In this document: in pieces, positions 1-10,081 of the stretch
How positions within the stretch are numbered: position 1 is the first letter of the stretch
Layout: each line of letters starts with the position of its first letter
Assembly: GCA_023678885.1 (NCBI GenBank)
Contig: CM042965.1
Span: forward strand, 34,081,777-34,145,776
DNA: 64,000 nt
Source of the DNA: Pogostemon cablin
Taxonomy: Eukaryota; Streptophyta; Magnoliopsida; Lamiales; Lamiaceae
Direction of reading: 5' to 3'
Notes under the pieces: generated by a model
Database searches by the model: none
What the model was told of the DNA's origin: nothing
Seen by the model: the letters and a program-made list of their open reading frames with translations, nothing else
Program-made: the position numbers and the translations under genes

Positions 1-421
1 CTGCGTTAAAACTCATTTTAGTTGTGTCAAATCAATATAACAGATTAGATGTGATACTTGTAAAAGATTATTATTGATGGTACAAGATCACACCGGATTT
101 TCTGCGTCATTTTGATGCATCATCTTATGTGACAAGAGTATAGTTAAGTTCAAACAATTCTTGGAAGCACATCAATCGTTAGTTGAGGGAATGAGGTTCG
201 AAACTTACCCAACGCAGTTCTGCAATCCTTTTATCTAAAATATCAAATTTCGGGGTCATCACTAACACTTGCATAATCTCATTAAATTTTTATTTAATTA
301 TCACCGTTCAATAAAATAAAATAATTTAAAATAAATTTAATAACTACTGAATGCACCCTCAATTTTACCTTGGGTTTTTAGAATCAAAATTTTATCTTCA
401 GGACCTAAAACAAACATATAC
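1..421 (-). other. 3' part of intron of BAHD gene 1 (partial)
   Basis: AT-rich non-coding stretch left of the exon 1 donor site. On the minus strand the exon ends CTGCTGCAG and the intron opens GTATATGTTTG. The first ~40 bp of this intron closely match the start of the intron of BAHD gene 2 at 63945-63986, so the two genes are duplicates. The acceptor and exon 2 lie beyond the left edge. Nothing else is recognisable here. Confidence 0.75.
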
Positions 422-832
422 CTGCAGCAGCAGAAGTGGAAAGGTTGAGATTCCTTGAGAATAATCGACGGTGGGGATGAGGCTGAGCCCTGCTTTGGGG
501 GCGAAATCACCGAGATCATTGAGGCTTCCGTCGCACTCCTCCTCCACGAACAACACCCCCTCGTCGTTGCAGTCGATCTCCAACCGATTACTTTCCCCCT
601 TCTTCAGCCTCCCGGCATAGGGGTAGAACTCAACCAGGACACGGCTGAGCGCCTCCATGAGCACCGTCGTGTCAAAGAAGTCGGCGGCAGTACCGTCGGA
701 GCGGTAGAAGTAGAGGGCCTGGGTGTGGTAGTTGGTGGGCATTAACAAGTCTAGATTGGAGAGCCAGAGTGTGCCACCTGGCGTGTCGGCCATTGGCTTT
801 ACCATGGTCGAGCTCTTCACACTGATCTTCAT
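422..832 (-). CDS. BAHD acyltransferase exon 1 (rosmarinate synthase/HCT-like), gene 1
   Basis: This is a complete first exon of 137 codons, ATG at 832-830, reading MKISVKSSTMVKP at the start and ending LLLQ at a phase-0 GT donor (421-420). The N-terminal block, with GGTLWLSNLDLL, the NYHT motif, FYPYAGRLK, IDCNDEGVLFVE and the VDYSQGIS stretch, is typical of clade V BAHD enzymes such as hydroxycinnamoyl-CoA:shikimate transferase and Lamiaceae rosmarinate synthase. These are soluble cytosolic enzymes that transfer hydroxycinnamoyl groups from CoA to an acceptor. An intron just after this Gln is a known feature of the family. The upstream in-frame Met at 937 gives an unrelated leader, so 832 is the better start. 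The reading frame is intact. The catalytic HxxxD would be in exon 2, outside the window, so whether the gene works cannot be judged. The acceptor (shikimate or hydroxyphenyllactate) is not decided by this exon. Confidence 0.9.
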
Positions 833-908
833 GCCTGTGAATGCAGAGAGAGAGAGAGAGTTGAATTTAAGATGATCAGTGTAGGGTATGTAAGATATTA
901 TTGGTGGG
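833..908 (-). promoter_or_regulatory. Remnant 5' UTR/leader of BAHD gene 1 with (CT)n tract
   Basis: Only 76 bp separate the ATG from the Copia element. On the minus strand this holds a CT microsatellite (about 844-860), common in plant 5' leaders. No TATA box is visible inside it, so the native core promoter must lie beyond the retrotransposon (right of 7713) or has been replaced. Confidence 0.5.
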
Positions 909-1116
909 TGTTGAAATAATCTATTGCTCTCTCTCACTCTCCATCTTCCATCATTAATTATCTTGACAGTTTCTAGGTTCCAACCGCTATTTTTTAGCTT
1001 AGTGTGTAGTGGCTAGTTTTTTCGTATGCCTATAAATAAGATTGTATTTTAATCTGTACAAACGACACAATATCAATGAAATTATATTTCTTCTTCCATT
1101 ACATCCTCAATTAACA
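909..1116 (+). repeat. 5' LTR of Copia element
   Basis: 208 bp, TG...CA. Contains a plus-strand TATA motif CCTATAAATAAG (about 1030-1041), directed away from BAHD gene 1. Its partner is 7505-7713. Confidence 0.9.
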
Positions 1117-1128
1117 TGGTATCAGAGC
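1117..1128 (+). other. Primer binding site (initiator Met tRNA)
   Basis: TGGTATCAGAGC lies directly after the LTR; it is the standard Copia primer site complementary to the 3' end of tRNA-Met. Confidence 0.9.
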
Positions 1129-1469
1129 AGGTTAATCATGTTTCTTAATCTTTCTTTCAAATTTGTTCAACCTCCCATAAACACCTCTAAGGTGTCTTGA
1201 TTCTATAAGCGGTTTAATCCTCTTCTGATATTAATTTTTCGCCCTTCAAGTCTGATCAAAAACACCTCATAGGTGTTCTGTTTCCAAAAAGAGGCTCTAA
1301 CCTCTTCGATATTTCATCCTACAAACATAATTTATTTTTGGGGGTTTATATCATCACAGAACCTTCAGAAATACATATCCCTGTTTCTCATTTCTCTTCA
1401 AATTATTTCATCATCAGATTCTCAGACTTATAAAAAATGGGCAACTGAATCATCAACCTTCAAATCCTC

Positions 1470-2073
1470 ATGGCGAGCAACACCTTCGAAGGCCACTCAA
1501 ACTAGAGGATTACGAATGCTGTATTCAATGGACGAAACTACATCCCGTTGTCGAAATCAGTAGAGGTGTTCCTGAAGTCAAGAAAGATGCAAGGGTTCAT
1601 CACCGGCAAGAAACTTAAGCCCGTTGCAGCCGACCCAGAGAAACCAACAAAGGAAGTACAGGCCGACATTGATGACTGGGAGTGCCAAGACTCCTAAGTC
1701 ATCAATTGGTTGGTAAACTCAATGGAACCTAAGATCGGAGACATTTACATAACCAAAGATTCAACCTATGACATTTGGAATTCCATCAAGAAGATATATG
1801 GCAACAATCAAAAACACGCTCAAATATTCCACCTAAAGGCTGAACTCTACTCACTCAAAAAGGGCTCAGCTTCTATTGCCGAGATAGTGGAGCAATTCAA
1901 CAGAAGGAGGCAAGAACTAAGATCGAAGAAAGGGAGGAACAAGAACAAGTCTACCAACTGCTTGCCTCCCTGGATGAATCGTGGGAGGCTGCCCGAAGTC
2001 AGATTTTGATGGCGACAACACTTCCACCATACGAAGAGGTAGTCGCGCGACTGCAACAGGAGGAAACCCATAG
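1470..2073 (+). pseudogene. Copia gag, first part (broken)
   Basis: From ATG at 1470 (MASNTFEGHSN, then a stop) the frame continues with a UBN2/gag-type body, including WLVNSMEPKIG, YDIWNSIKKIYG and the LKAELYSLKKGS stretch. At least two in-frame stops and a frameshift near 1917 break it. The frame runs to EETH at 2073, where the nested LTR element begins, and resumes at 3799. Confidence 0.8.
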
Positions 2074-2515
2074 TGTTGGGAATTATCAGATCCCCATTCA
2101 TTTCTAGGGACAAACAAAAATATAATTGAGAAAAATAACAGAATAAAAACAACACAAGGATTTACGTGGAAACTCCAAACCGGAGAAAAAACCACGGACC
2201 CGAGAAAAAAATATCACTATGTGAAACTTTTACAATCACACAGAATTTCTCTCTCCCGACCCCAATCCCTACACCCTTACAAATCTTTGACTAATTCTCA
2301 TCTTTCTTCCCATTCTCACAACCGAGAATCAAAGAAATGAATTTAACTAGAATCAAATATAAAGATTAAAGTGTACTTGATTGGTGCACTTCACTTCAAA
2401 CCTAGGGGCCTCCTTATATAGCCTAAGGAGCCCCTCCCCCTTTGCACTCCCACCCGATGTGGGACAAAAACCAAAAGGAAAAAAATCTCTCCTTTTGTTT
2501 TGACAAAACCCAACA
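2074..2515 (-). repeat. 3' LTR of small LTR element
   Basis: Starts TGTTGGG and ends CCCAACA, perfect 7-bp terminal inverted repeats. Nearly identical to 3352-3793. Confidence 0.92.
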
Positions 2516-3351
2516 ATCTCCACCTTGTCAAAATAAAAGAATACTCATTGTCTGTACCGACAATCATTCTCAATCCCGAGAATCCTACTCCACCATATGA
2601 GTAGACCACTTAGAATAAACCATTCTAAGAATTTCCTGCGACACATATCGAAAAACACCTGCTGATATTTATGGTGCTACTTCCAGCTCTTAGCTCCCCT
2701 GAAAGTCCATCAGCCATCGATATACATCCACCACACACCCTACATCACCTGCCAAGTCAATGTCCGTGTGCTAACTTGTGGACCAGCTAATATTATTACA
2801 TCCTTTTCCATGACAGCGGAATATGTCATAAGGATTCCCAATAATATTAACCCAACATTCAGAGTTGTTGCCACACCAACTCCTCCTTGACCAGAAACGT
2901 CACCATTGCTCCACCGTAAGCAATTCCCGTGCCATTGCTTCACCGCAATTACCGCACCATTGCTTCACCTTGAGCAAAACTCGTCTGTACCGACATGACA
3001 TCGCTGCCTTTTTCCACCAAACTCCACCACTGGGAGTCCCAGCAATTCGCATTGCTGCAGGTCCAAGAACTCCGCCAAAATCTGCTGCCCCGCAAATCCT
3101 ACCCCTTGCCACGCCACTGTTGCCACAGTCCGGCGCATTTTACCGCAAGAAAGGAGATGCCACCGCATCCGGCTGTTCTTCTGACCCCCTTGTGCCACTA
3201 GCTTTTTCTCACTTCTTTCATGCCACCCTTAGCCTAATGAATAACCCTCTTCCTCTTATAAAGTCTTTTCTGATGTGGAAGGTCAGACTATGCTGCAACC
3301 ACAGAGCATACTAAGAACTTTATAAGCGTCCGAACCGGGCTCTGATACCAC
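2516..3351 (-). other. Interior of small LTR element, no recognisable coding
   Basis: Contains a short reiterated CCATTGCTTCACC-type motif (about 2905-2970). Open frames on both strands here show no known domain and I treat them as chance. Confidence 0.7.
3339..3351 (-). other. Primer binding site of small LTR element
   Basis: Minus strand reads AGTGGTATCAGAGCC just after the LTR end, the Met-tRNA type. Confidence 0.8.
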
Positions 3352-3793
3352 TATTGGGATAAGGCAGATCCTCATTCATTCCTAAGAACAAACAAAAATA
3401 TAATCGAGAAAAATAACAGAATAAAAATAACACAAGGATTTACGTGGAAACTCCAAACCGGAGAAAAAACCACGGACCCGAGAAAAAAATATCACTATGT
3501 GAAACTTTTACAATCACACAGAATTTCTCTCTCCCGACCCCAATCCCTACACCCTTACAAATCTTTGACTAATTCTCACCTTTCTTCCCATTCTCACAAC
3601 CGAGAATCAAAGAAAGGAATTTAACTAGAATCAAATATAAAGATTAAAGTGTACTTGATTGGTGCACTTCACTTCAAACCTAGGGGCCTCCTTATATAGC
3701 CTAAGGAGCCCCTCCCCCTTTGCACTCCCACCCGATGTGGGACAAAAACCAAAGGGAAAAAAATCTCTCCTTTTGTTTTGACAAAACCCAACA
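3352..3793 (-). repeat. 5' LTR of small LTR element
   Basis: 442 bp, same length as its partner. The outer CCCAACA end is intact; the inner end reads TATTGGG instead of TGTTGGG. A few substitutions separate the copies. Confidence 0.92.
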
Positions 3794-3798
3794 CATAG

Positions 3799-3969
3799 AG
3801 CGCGCAATACACCATCCTCGATTAGTACTGGAAGAATTGAATGCCACCTCGGTGACCGACGAAAGGACAAGGAGAAAACACCGGCCAGCAATGAACCCAA
3901 ATATTGCAGGTACTGCAAGAAGCCAAATCACGTAAAAGAAGAGTGTTATCGCCTCCATCCGGAACTCTA
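3799..3969 (+). pseudogene. Copia gag, second part with CCHC zinc knuckle
   Basis: Reading resumes directly after the duplicated CATAG. It reaches a knuckle with the pattern YCRYCKKPNHVKEECYRLHP, a CX2CX4HX4C RNA-binding motif of nucleocapsid, then a stop at about 3967. Confidence 0.8.
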
Positions 3970-4169
3970 GCCGACCAAGTACGACCGTGGCAACTGGGGA
4001 AATGTCAGTAATCTCAGAGGGCTAGCAACGCACGCAGAAGGGAACCTAGGGCACAAGGAAGGAGATCGCTCTTCTCTGATGGATCAAAACCATCAAAGAG
4101 AGGAAATAAATAGAGGTGCGGCCCAATCCATTGCAGCCCATTCTTGTGACCCCCAGCCCAATTCTCCTC

Positions 4170-4560
4170 ACTTGTGGCCCAAGTTGCAAAGGCTCTACAA
4201 GTCCAAAGCTCAACCCAATCCACTAAAATAGTGGATCCAGGTTCTATAATTTCTTTTATCCCTTCTAATTTTTCTGGTAATGCTTCTTTGGGCCCAAATA
4301 ACCTAAAAATATTTTTTTATAACAAGCCCATTTATACCTCATGTTTTCAAAAACTTAATTCTGGAGAACCAAAATCTTGTAATTGTTCTAGCAACAATTC
4401 TAAAACTTGGGTTGTTGATTCCAGAGCAACCGATCATATGACCGTAGATCGTTCTATTTCAAAAATTTCAACTATTTTAGATAATTCTCAAAGTGTCAAA
4501 GTTGCTAATAATATCTCTGTTCAAATATATGGAAAATGATCAAGTTATATTTTTTCAAAA
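4170..4560 (+). pseudogene. Copia protease region, catalytic motif altered
   Basis: The aspartic protease signature reads WVVDSRATDHMT; the family normally has DSGATDHM, so the catalytic Gly of D-S/T-G is Arg here. A stop follows at about 4537 (frame ends in SVQIYGK), and upstream the frame shifts near 4170. The protease could not be active. Confidence 0.85.
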
Positions 4561-5400
4561 AGTATTGACAACAATATTCTTTATTTACCTTCTTTTGCTC
4601 TAAATTTATTATCTGTAAGAAAGATCACAAAAGAGTTAAATTGTCGTGTTATATTTTCTGACACTGATGTTGTGTTTCAGGAAAGAGCGACGGGACGAAT
4701 TATTGGTGAAGGAGTTCTTGTTCACAATTTATATTTAATTAGCTTTTCTAGTCTTGCTTTAAAAGTTTTTAATATGTCTCTTTGGCATAAACGTCTTGGA
4801 CATCCGTCCAACTTAAATTTTAACAAAATATTTCCAGATTCTTCATATCATGATAAGTGTGATGTTTGTTCCTTGTGTAAACATACCTGACTTCCTTACA
4901 AAAATTCTTCCTATAACACTAAATCTACCTTTGATTTAATTCACTCAGATTTTTGGGGTCCCGCTCCATTTACATCTTATAATAATTTCAAATACTATGT
5001 TAGTTTTATAGATGATTTTTCAAAACATACTTGGATATTTTTACTCAAAAATAAAAGTGAAGTTTTCTCCAAATTTCAAGACTTTTTTACCTATATTAAA
5101 AACTACTTCAATAAGTCTATCAAAATTCTTCGAATGGATAATGTGACTGAATTTATAAACTCATTTTTTCAAAATTTTACAAAAACTAATGGAATTGTTC
5201 ACCAAACCTCATGTCCTTACACACCCGCTCAAAATGGGTTAGCAGAGCGGAAAAATCGTTATCTTTTAGAAGTCACTCGCTCTCTTCTCATACAAAACAA
5301 TATTCCAAAACATTTTTGGTCCGATGCAATTTTAACTGTCAATTATCTTATTAATCGTCGTCCCTCCTAATCTTAATGATCTTAGTCCTCACAAAATTCT
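4561..5400 (+). pseudogene. Copia GAG-pre-integrase and integrase fragment
   Basis: LWHKRLGHPSNLNF with a CDVCSLCK zinc-binding motif is the HHCC domain. Core strands follow around SDFWGP and VSFIDDFSKHTWIF, then TPAQNGLAERKNRYLLE carries the catalytic Glu region. A stop (HT*LP, about 4888) and loss of frame near 5368 break it. Confidence 0.85.
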
Positions 5401-6690
5401 CTTTAAAAAGAAGTCAATCTTGATCATTTACGCACCTTTGGATGCACGTGTTTTGTACACATCAATCGTACCGATAAACTTAGTCCATCTTCTGTCAAAG
5501 TTATTTTCTTAGGATACTCCGTATCTCAAAAATGTTACAAGTGCTATGATCCAATTACAAGGAAGCTCTATATTTCTAGAGATGTCACGTTTAATGAAAA
5601 TGATCTATACTACACTATTAATGAATCCTCTAATGATACTAACGACTATGTCTTTCCTATTTCATCTCCTAATAACTTTCCTCCTTCTCAGGTTCATCAG
5701 GACGAATTGATTGCTTCCATCCCTCATGAGGAAGAAAATACTCCGATAGGGGAAGATCACATCCCAGTCGAAGAAGACACTCCGACAGGGGGAGACCAAG
5801 ACCCTACTAGTGATAATCCACCTCGGAGATCTCTTCGACAGACTCGACAGCCTACCAAACTGAAAGACTACGTCACCTATCGGTATCGTATCCTATCCAA
5901 AACTTCCTTTCTTATTCCCACATTTCTAAATCGCATCATGCATTTTTAAACTGCACAAATCAAATTGAACCTAAAAACTTCGAAGAAGCAAATCTTTGTT
6001 CTACTTGGCGTAAAGCGATGGAAAAAGAATTAAATGCTCTCGAGAAAAATGACACTTGGTCTCTTGTTCATCTTCCTAAAGGAAAAAAGGCCGTCGGATG
6101 TAAATGGGTCTACAAAGTAAAATTCGATATTTTGGGAAAAATTGAGAGATATAAAGCTCGCCTTGTTGCTAAAGGCTTCACCCAAACTTATGGAATTGAC
6201 TATGAAGAAATATTTGCACCCGTCGCTAAAATAAGCACCGTAAGAATCCTTCTTTCTATAGGCACTAATAAAAATTGGTCTTTTCATCAAATGTATGTTA
6301 AAAATACTTTTTTACAAGGAGATATTGAAGAAGAAGTGTACATGACTCTTCCTCAAGATCTTAAGAATTCGGATTCCTCTCTTGTTTGCAAACTACATAA
6401 ATTCATTTTTGGTCTTAAGCAATCTCCCAGAGCTTGGTATTCTAAACTTAGTCATACATTGCTTTCTCAAAATTTTCAAAACAGTTCCGCTGACTCATCG
6501 TTATTTTCTCGCACTTCTTCAAATTCTTCAATTATTATTTTATTTTATGTCGATGATATTATTATTACCGGTGATAAGGAAACAGAAATTAAAGATGTTA
6601 AAAATTTTCTCAAACAAACATTTGATATCAAAGATCTTGGTCTTTTTAAGTATTTTCTGGGAATTGAAATAGCTCACTCCAAAAAATGAT
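5401..6690 (+). pseudogene. Copia reverse transcriptase
   Basis: 5400-6000 encodes the integrase tail and a Pro/Asp-rich linker in shifted frames. From 6018 an open stretch of 223 codons holds WVYKVKFD, YKARLVAKGFTQ, the first catalytic-motif region around VKNTFLQGD (Asp changed relative to the usual VKNAFLHG/D context) and the YVDD box. It ends at a stop after EIAHSKK. Confidence 0.88.
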
Positions 6691-7510
6691 TATTCCTCTC
6701 TCAAAGGAAGTACACTCTTGATTTGCTTCAAGAAACATGTAAACTTGGTATTAAGCTCGCTAGTACTCCTATGGAAACCAATGATAAACTTAATTTAGAA
6801 GATGGATCTCCTCTTCAAGATGTGGGCATGTACCAAAGACTTGTAGGAAAACTTATCTACTTAACTATTACTCGTCCGACATTGCCTTTTCTGTTAGTGT
6901 GGTTAGTCAATTTATGCAGGCACCTCAAACCACTCATCTAGTTGCTATTTATCGGATCCTCCAATATCTAAAGTCAACTCCGGGACAAGAAATTTGGATA
7001 AAAAACAACAATAATGTAAGCATTCAAGGCTATAGAGACGCGGATTGGCCAGGAGCCTTCGATTGACGGTCTACTATCGGTTTTTGCACTATGGTTGGTG
7101 GAAATCTAGTAACCTAGAAAAGCAAAAAGCAGAACGTGATGGCTCGATCAAGTGCCGAAGCTGAATACCAAGCAATGGCTTCAACTGCTAGTGAACTTAC
7201 CTGGATAAAACAATTACTTGAGGATATGAATATTCAAACCAAATGAGCAATTCAAATATATTGTGATAACAATGCTGCACGCCACATAGCATCAAACCCG
7301 GTGTTCCACGAGCGTACGAAGCACATTAAGGTGGCTTATCATTTCATTCGAGACAAAGTTCAAGGCGGAATGATTCAAACATCATATAGAAGCAAGGATC
7401 AACTCGCAGATATATTCACCAAAGCCTTAGACAAATCAAGACATAAATACATTTTAAATAAGTTAGGAGTGATCAACCCGTTCACCCCTACAATTGAGGG
7501 GGAGTGTTGA
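6690..7510 (+). pseudogene. Copia RT C-terminus and RNase H
   Basis: LASTPME and YQRLVGKLIYL are followed by RNase H motifs: GYRDADWPG, MARSSAEAEYQAMA, IYCDNNAARHIASNPVFHERTKHI, and QLADIFTKAL near the end. Several stops and a frameshift are present. The frame ends at GEC*, overlapping the purine tract before the 3' LTR. Confidence 0.88.
7493..7504 (+). other. Polypurine tract of Copia element
   Basis: TTGAGGGGGAG immediately precedes the 3' LTR. Confidence 0.75.
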
Positions 7511-7713
7511 AATAATATATTGCTCTCTCTCACTCTCCATCTTCCATCATTAATTATCTTGATAGTTTCTAGGTTCCAACAGCTATTTTTTACATTGTGT
7601 GTACTGCCTAGTTTTCTCATATGCCTATAAATAGGATTGTATTTTAATTTGTACAAACAACACAATATCAATGAAATTATATTTCTTCTTCCATTACATC
7701 CTCAATTTTAATA
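7505..7713 (+). repeat. 3' LTR of Copia element
   Basis: Same as 909-1116 apart from roughly 13-15 differences seen by eye; ends TTAATA where the left LTR ends TTAACA. Confidence 0.88.
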
Positions 7714-7835
7714 GGGGGGACACTATTTTATTATAACAGTGAACATGGACTTCATGCACGAATAATGTTTTAATATTTGTTGAATGATGAAAAAATGATT
7801 ACTTTCTACATTATTTATTTAATGAATAATTTATA

Positions 7836-8038
7836 CTCCCTCCGTCCATCACAAACATATTCGTTTGCTTTTTGCACGTCGATTAAGGAGTATTATTATT
7901 TTATATAAAGTGGGTAGCCGTATTAGTTGAGAGTTGTAAGCCATGTGTGTACTTTTTTGCTAAAAAGGAAAAATGGATACTTTAAGAGTGGACAACTAAA
8001 AATGACAAAATGGATACGTTAGTGATGGATAGAGTGAG
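7836..8038. mobile_element. Stowaway-type MITE
   Basis: Begins CTCCCTCCGTCCATC and ends with a decayed GGATAGAGTGAG complement, flanked by TA at 7834-7835 and 8039-8040. Internal sequence with GGATTAAGGAGTATTATT-like text is shared with the other copies in the window. Confidence 0.8.
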
Positions 8039-8094
8039 TATTTTAAAAGAAAAAAAATATTTTAATTGAAAGTGATCATTAACATTTTAAATTA

Positions 8095-8157
8095 CTCCCT
8101 TCGTCTCAGAGAAATACAAACATTTAATTTATGTGCATTTCGTTGGAACGGAGGAAA
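8095..8157. mobile_element. Short Stowaway-like MITE
   Basis: 63 bp between CTCCCTTCGTCTC and GAACGGAGGAAA, flanked by TA. Confidence 0.55.
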
Positions 8158-8576
8158 TAAAAGATATAATTAATTAAAATGAAAAGTAAAACGATTTCAC
8201 CGTAACATAATTTTTGAGGTGTTTTGGACCCGTAATGTTAAAATCTATACTAATTATTAATATCAGGATAAAATTGTGTCAATAATTTTTTTGTCACTTG
8301 GGACATTTTTTAACTTTTATTTACTTAAAAGGAATGGAGTTTTTTTCAATAAAAACTTGAAAAATGTGTAAATTATCAATTTAAATTTATATTAATTTTT
8401 CTATTAATTAGAAGACTGAAATATATAAAACTATCAATTCAGGACTTGAATATAAACTTTAGATTGATGAAATAAAAGATAATATGTGACAAATCCAGGC
8501 TCCAAACTAATAATTTTATATATTTCACATTCCTAATTCATAGAAAAAATAATTAAAGATCCTATCAGATATTTTA

Positions 8577-8803
8577 CTCCCTCCGTCCGCCCCAAAGAAG
8601 GCATTTTACTTTTGGGCACGCGGATTAAGGAGTATTATTATTTAATGTGTAGTGGGTAGTTGTATTAGTGGGAGTGTGGACCCCATATTTTAGTTGTATT
8701 AGTGGGTGTGTGTGGGTCCCATGTATGTAAAAAAGGAAATGACCCTCTTTGGAGCGGACGACCAAAATGGAAAAAAGACCCTCTTTCGAGCGAACGGAGG
8801 GAG
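8577..8803. mobile_element. Stowaway-type MITE
   Basis: 227 bp, CTCCCTCCGTCCGCC to GAACGGAGGGAG, flanked by TA on both sides; well preserved terminal inverted repeats. Confidence 0.88.
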
Positions 8804-9056
8804 TACTATTTTTCAGGTTTTGGGTTGAAAATATTTCTAAAAAATGAAATGAAAAAATAAAATAAGATTTTACTATCTTTTGGACGGCACAACAGAATTT
8901 CACGCTAAAAAGAAATAAGGGCAAGTGATTATCAGATAGGATCACATATTACATTTTATATTTCATCTCCTATTTCATGTATTATATTTTTACCATATAT
9001 TATAATCAATGCCCAAATTTTCGCTACATGTAGATGGGTTTAGTGATTATTAATTA

Positions 9057-9361
9057 CTACCTCCGTCCCACAAACAAATTCATATATTTTCAATTTTTGT
9101 CTGTCCCACAAACAAGTTCACACCCTCAAATAAGGAAATACACACAAATCAATAACCCAACAACACACTTTAATTTAAAAATTGTCACCCTTTTTTCTTT
9201 CTTTTTTTTTTCAAAATTGTCACCCTTTTACGATTCATTCACATAACTTACTTTATAATTTATTTACCAAACTATCCCTAAAAGTAAAAAAAAATATTTT
9301 TTCTTAAACTCTAAACTTCGTATCTACAGTAACCATGAACTTCTCTTTGGGACTGAGGGAG
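9057..9361. mobile_element. Stowaway-type MITE
   Basis: CTACCTCCGTCCCAC to GGGACTGAGGGAG with TA flanks; 305 bp. Confidence 0.8.
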
Positions 9362-9381
9362 TAAGGTATAATATTTTAATA

Positions 9382-9465
9382 CTCCATCTGTCCCACTGAA
9401 ATGTATGTAATTTTCTATTTTGGTCCGTCTTAGTACAAAGTGTGCATTTTTTGAAACGGAGAGAG
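9382..9465. mobile_element. Short Stowaway-type MITE
   Basis: 84 bp, CTCCATCTGTCCCAC to AACGGAGAGAG with TA flanks. Inner sequence does not match the longer copies. Confidence 0.65.
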
Positions 9466-9827
9466 TATGAAATAAGTTATGGAATAAGAAATGAGAGTGA
9501 ATCAGTAGTTATATCAACATCTTTTGAAGCTATAAGAGATGTCGGCAAGTAAGAACAATACACACGGACCCTTGCATACGCACATATGGTACGGCACTTC
9601 CCATATTAAATTGAGAAATTTTGGGAACCATACGCTTATAAGGTGCGTCACTCCCCATATCACACACGAGATTGGTTTTTTTTTTTTTTATAATCAATTA
9701 TTTATGTGAAATTATTTCATGGGATGACTTTTGGAGATACAATAATAAGTGATACTTTTTATAACTATATATATATATATATATATATACACATACACGG
9801 TTAAGGTTTATAGTTTCTATTTTGATT
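9466..9827. other. Intergenic DNA with (TA)n microsatellite
   Basis: Holds a T-run near 9676-9690 and a perfect TA microsatellite at about 9764-9788. No gene or bounded element seen. Confidence 0.6.
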
Positions 9828-10034
9828 TGTTCTCAAATTAAAGGTTTACATTTTCTTTTCTTTTTTTTGTTAAGTTGGGTTTACACAAAATAATTAATTA
9901 TTATATGTAGGGGCCCACACAAAACACTAATACAATTACCCACTAAAGATACCTCACTACATATTAAAATATTTTTATATCTCTTAATATACGTGCAAAA
10001 AGCAAATATAAATGTTAACGCGGGACCAGTGGAG
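9828..10034. mobile_element. Degenerate Stowaway-like MITE, reverse orientation
   Basis: Internal text (AATTAATTATTATATG, GGGGCCCACAC, ACGTGCAAAAAGCAAA) matches the copy at 57893-58107 and is the reverse complement of the family at 8577-8803. Left end is not clear; right end GGGACCAGTGGAG is decayed. Confidence 0.5.
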
Positions 10035-10081
10035 TATTTAATTGAAGAAAAATTATAATGGTACTGTGAACCTTAACTGCA

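Larger units (their letters stand above)
2074..3793 (-). mobile_element. Small non-autonomous LTR retrotransposon inserted in Copia gag
   Basis: 1720 bp with perfect 5-bp target duplication CATAG (2069-2073 and 3794-3798). LTRs are 442 bp each. On the minus strand a purine tract AAGGTGGAGAT abuts the 2074-2515 LTR and a Met-tRNA primer site (TGGTATCAGAGCC) abuts the 3352-3793 LTR. The element is therefore antisense to its host. The 836-bp interior has no protease, RT or integrase motif, so it depends on a partner. The primer-site type suggests Copia; the small size resembles TRIM elements. Confidence 0.9.
909..7713 (+). mobile_element. Ty1/Copia LTR retrotransposon, decayed, plus orientation
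   Basis: Bounded by ~208-bp LTRs (909-1116 and 7505-7713) starting TGTTGAAATAAT. A Met-tRNA primer site follows the left LTR and a purine tract precedes the right one. Domain order is gag with CCHC knuckle, protease, GAG-pre-integrase, integrase, reverse transcriptase, RNase H, which is the Copia order. Flanks GTGGG (904-908) and GGGGG (7714-7718) would be a 5-bp target duplication with one mismatch. Roughly 13-15 LTR differences by eye (~7%) and many stops or frameshifts show an old dead copy. It is interrupted by an antisense LTR element at 2074-3793. Confidence 0.93.
7719..8576. other. AT-rich intergenic DNA; probable displaced upstream region of BAHD gene 1
   Basis: Apart from the MITEs listed separately, nothing coding is seen. 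Before the Copia insertion this DNA would have been directly upstream of BAHD gene 1 on the minus strand, so its promoter may be here. Confidence 0.5.

Noticed and set aside
455..745. 96-codon plus frame
   Set aside because: Antisense of BAHD exon 1.
2865..3314. 149-codon frame inside the small LTR element
   Set aside because: No known domain, opposite to the element's orientation, and overlaps the primer-site region.
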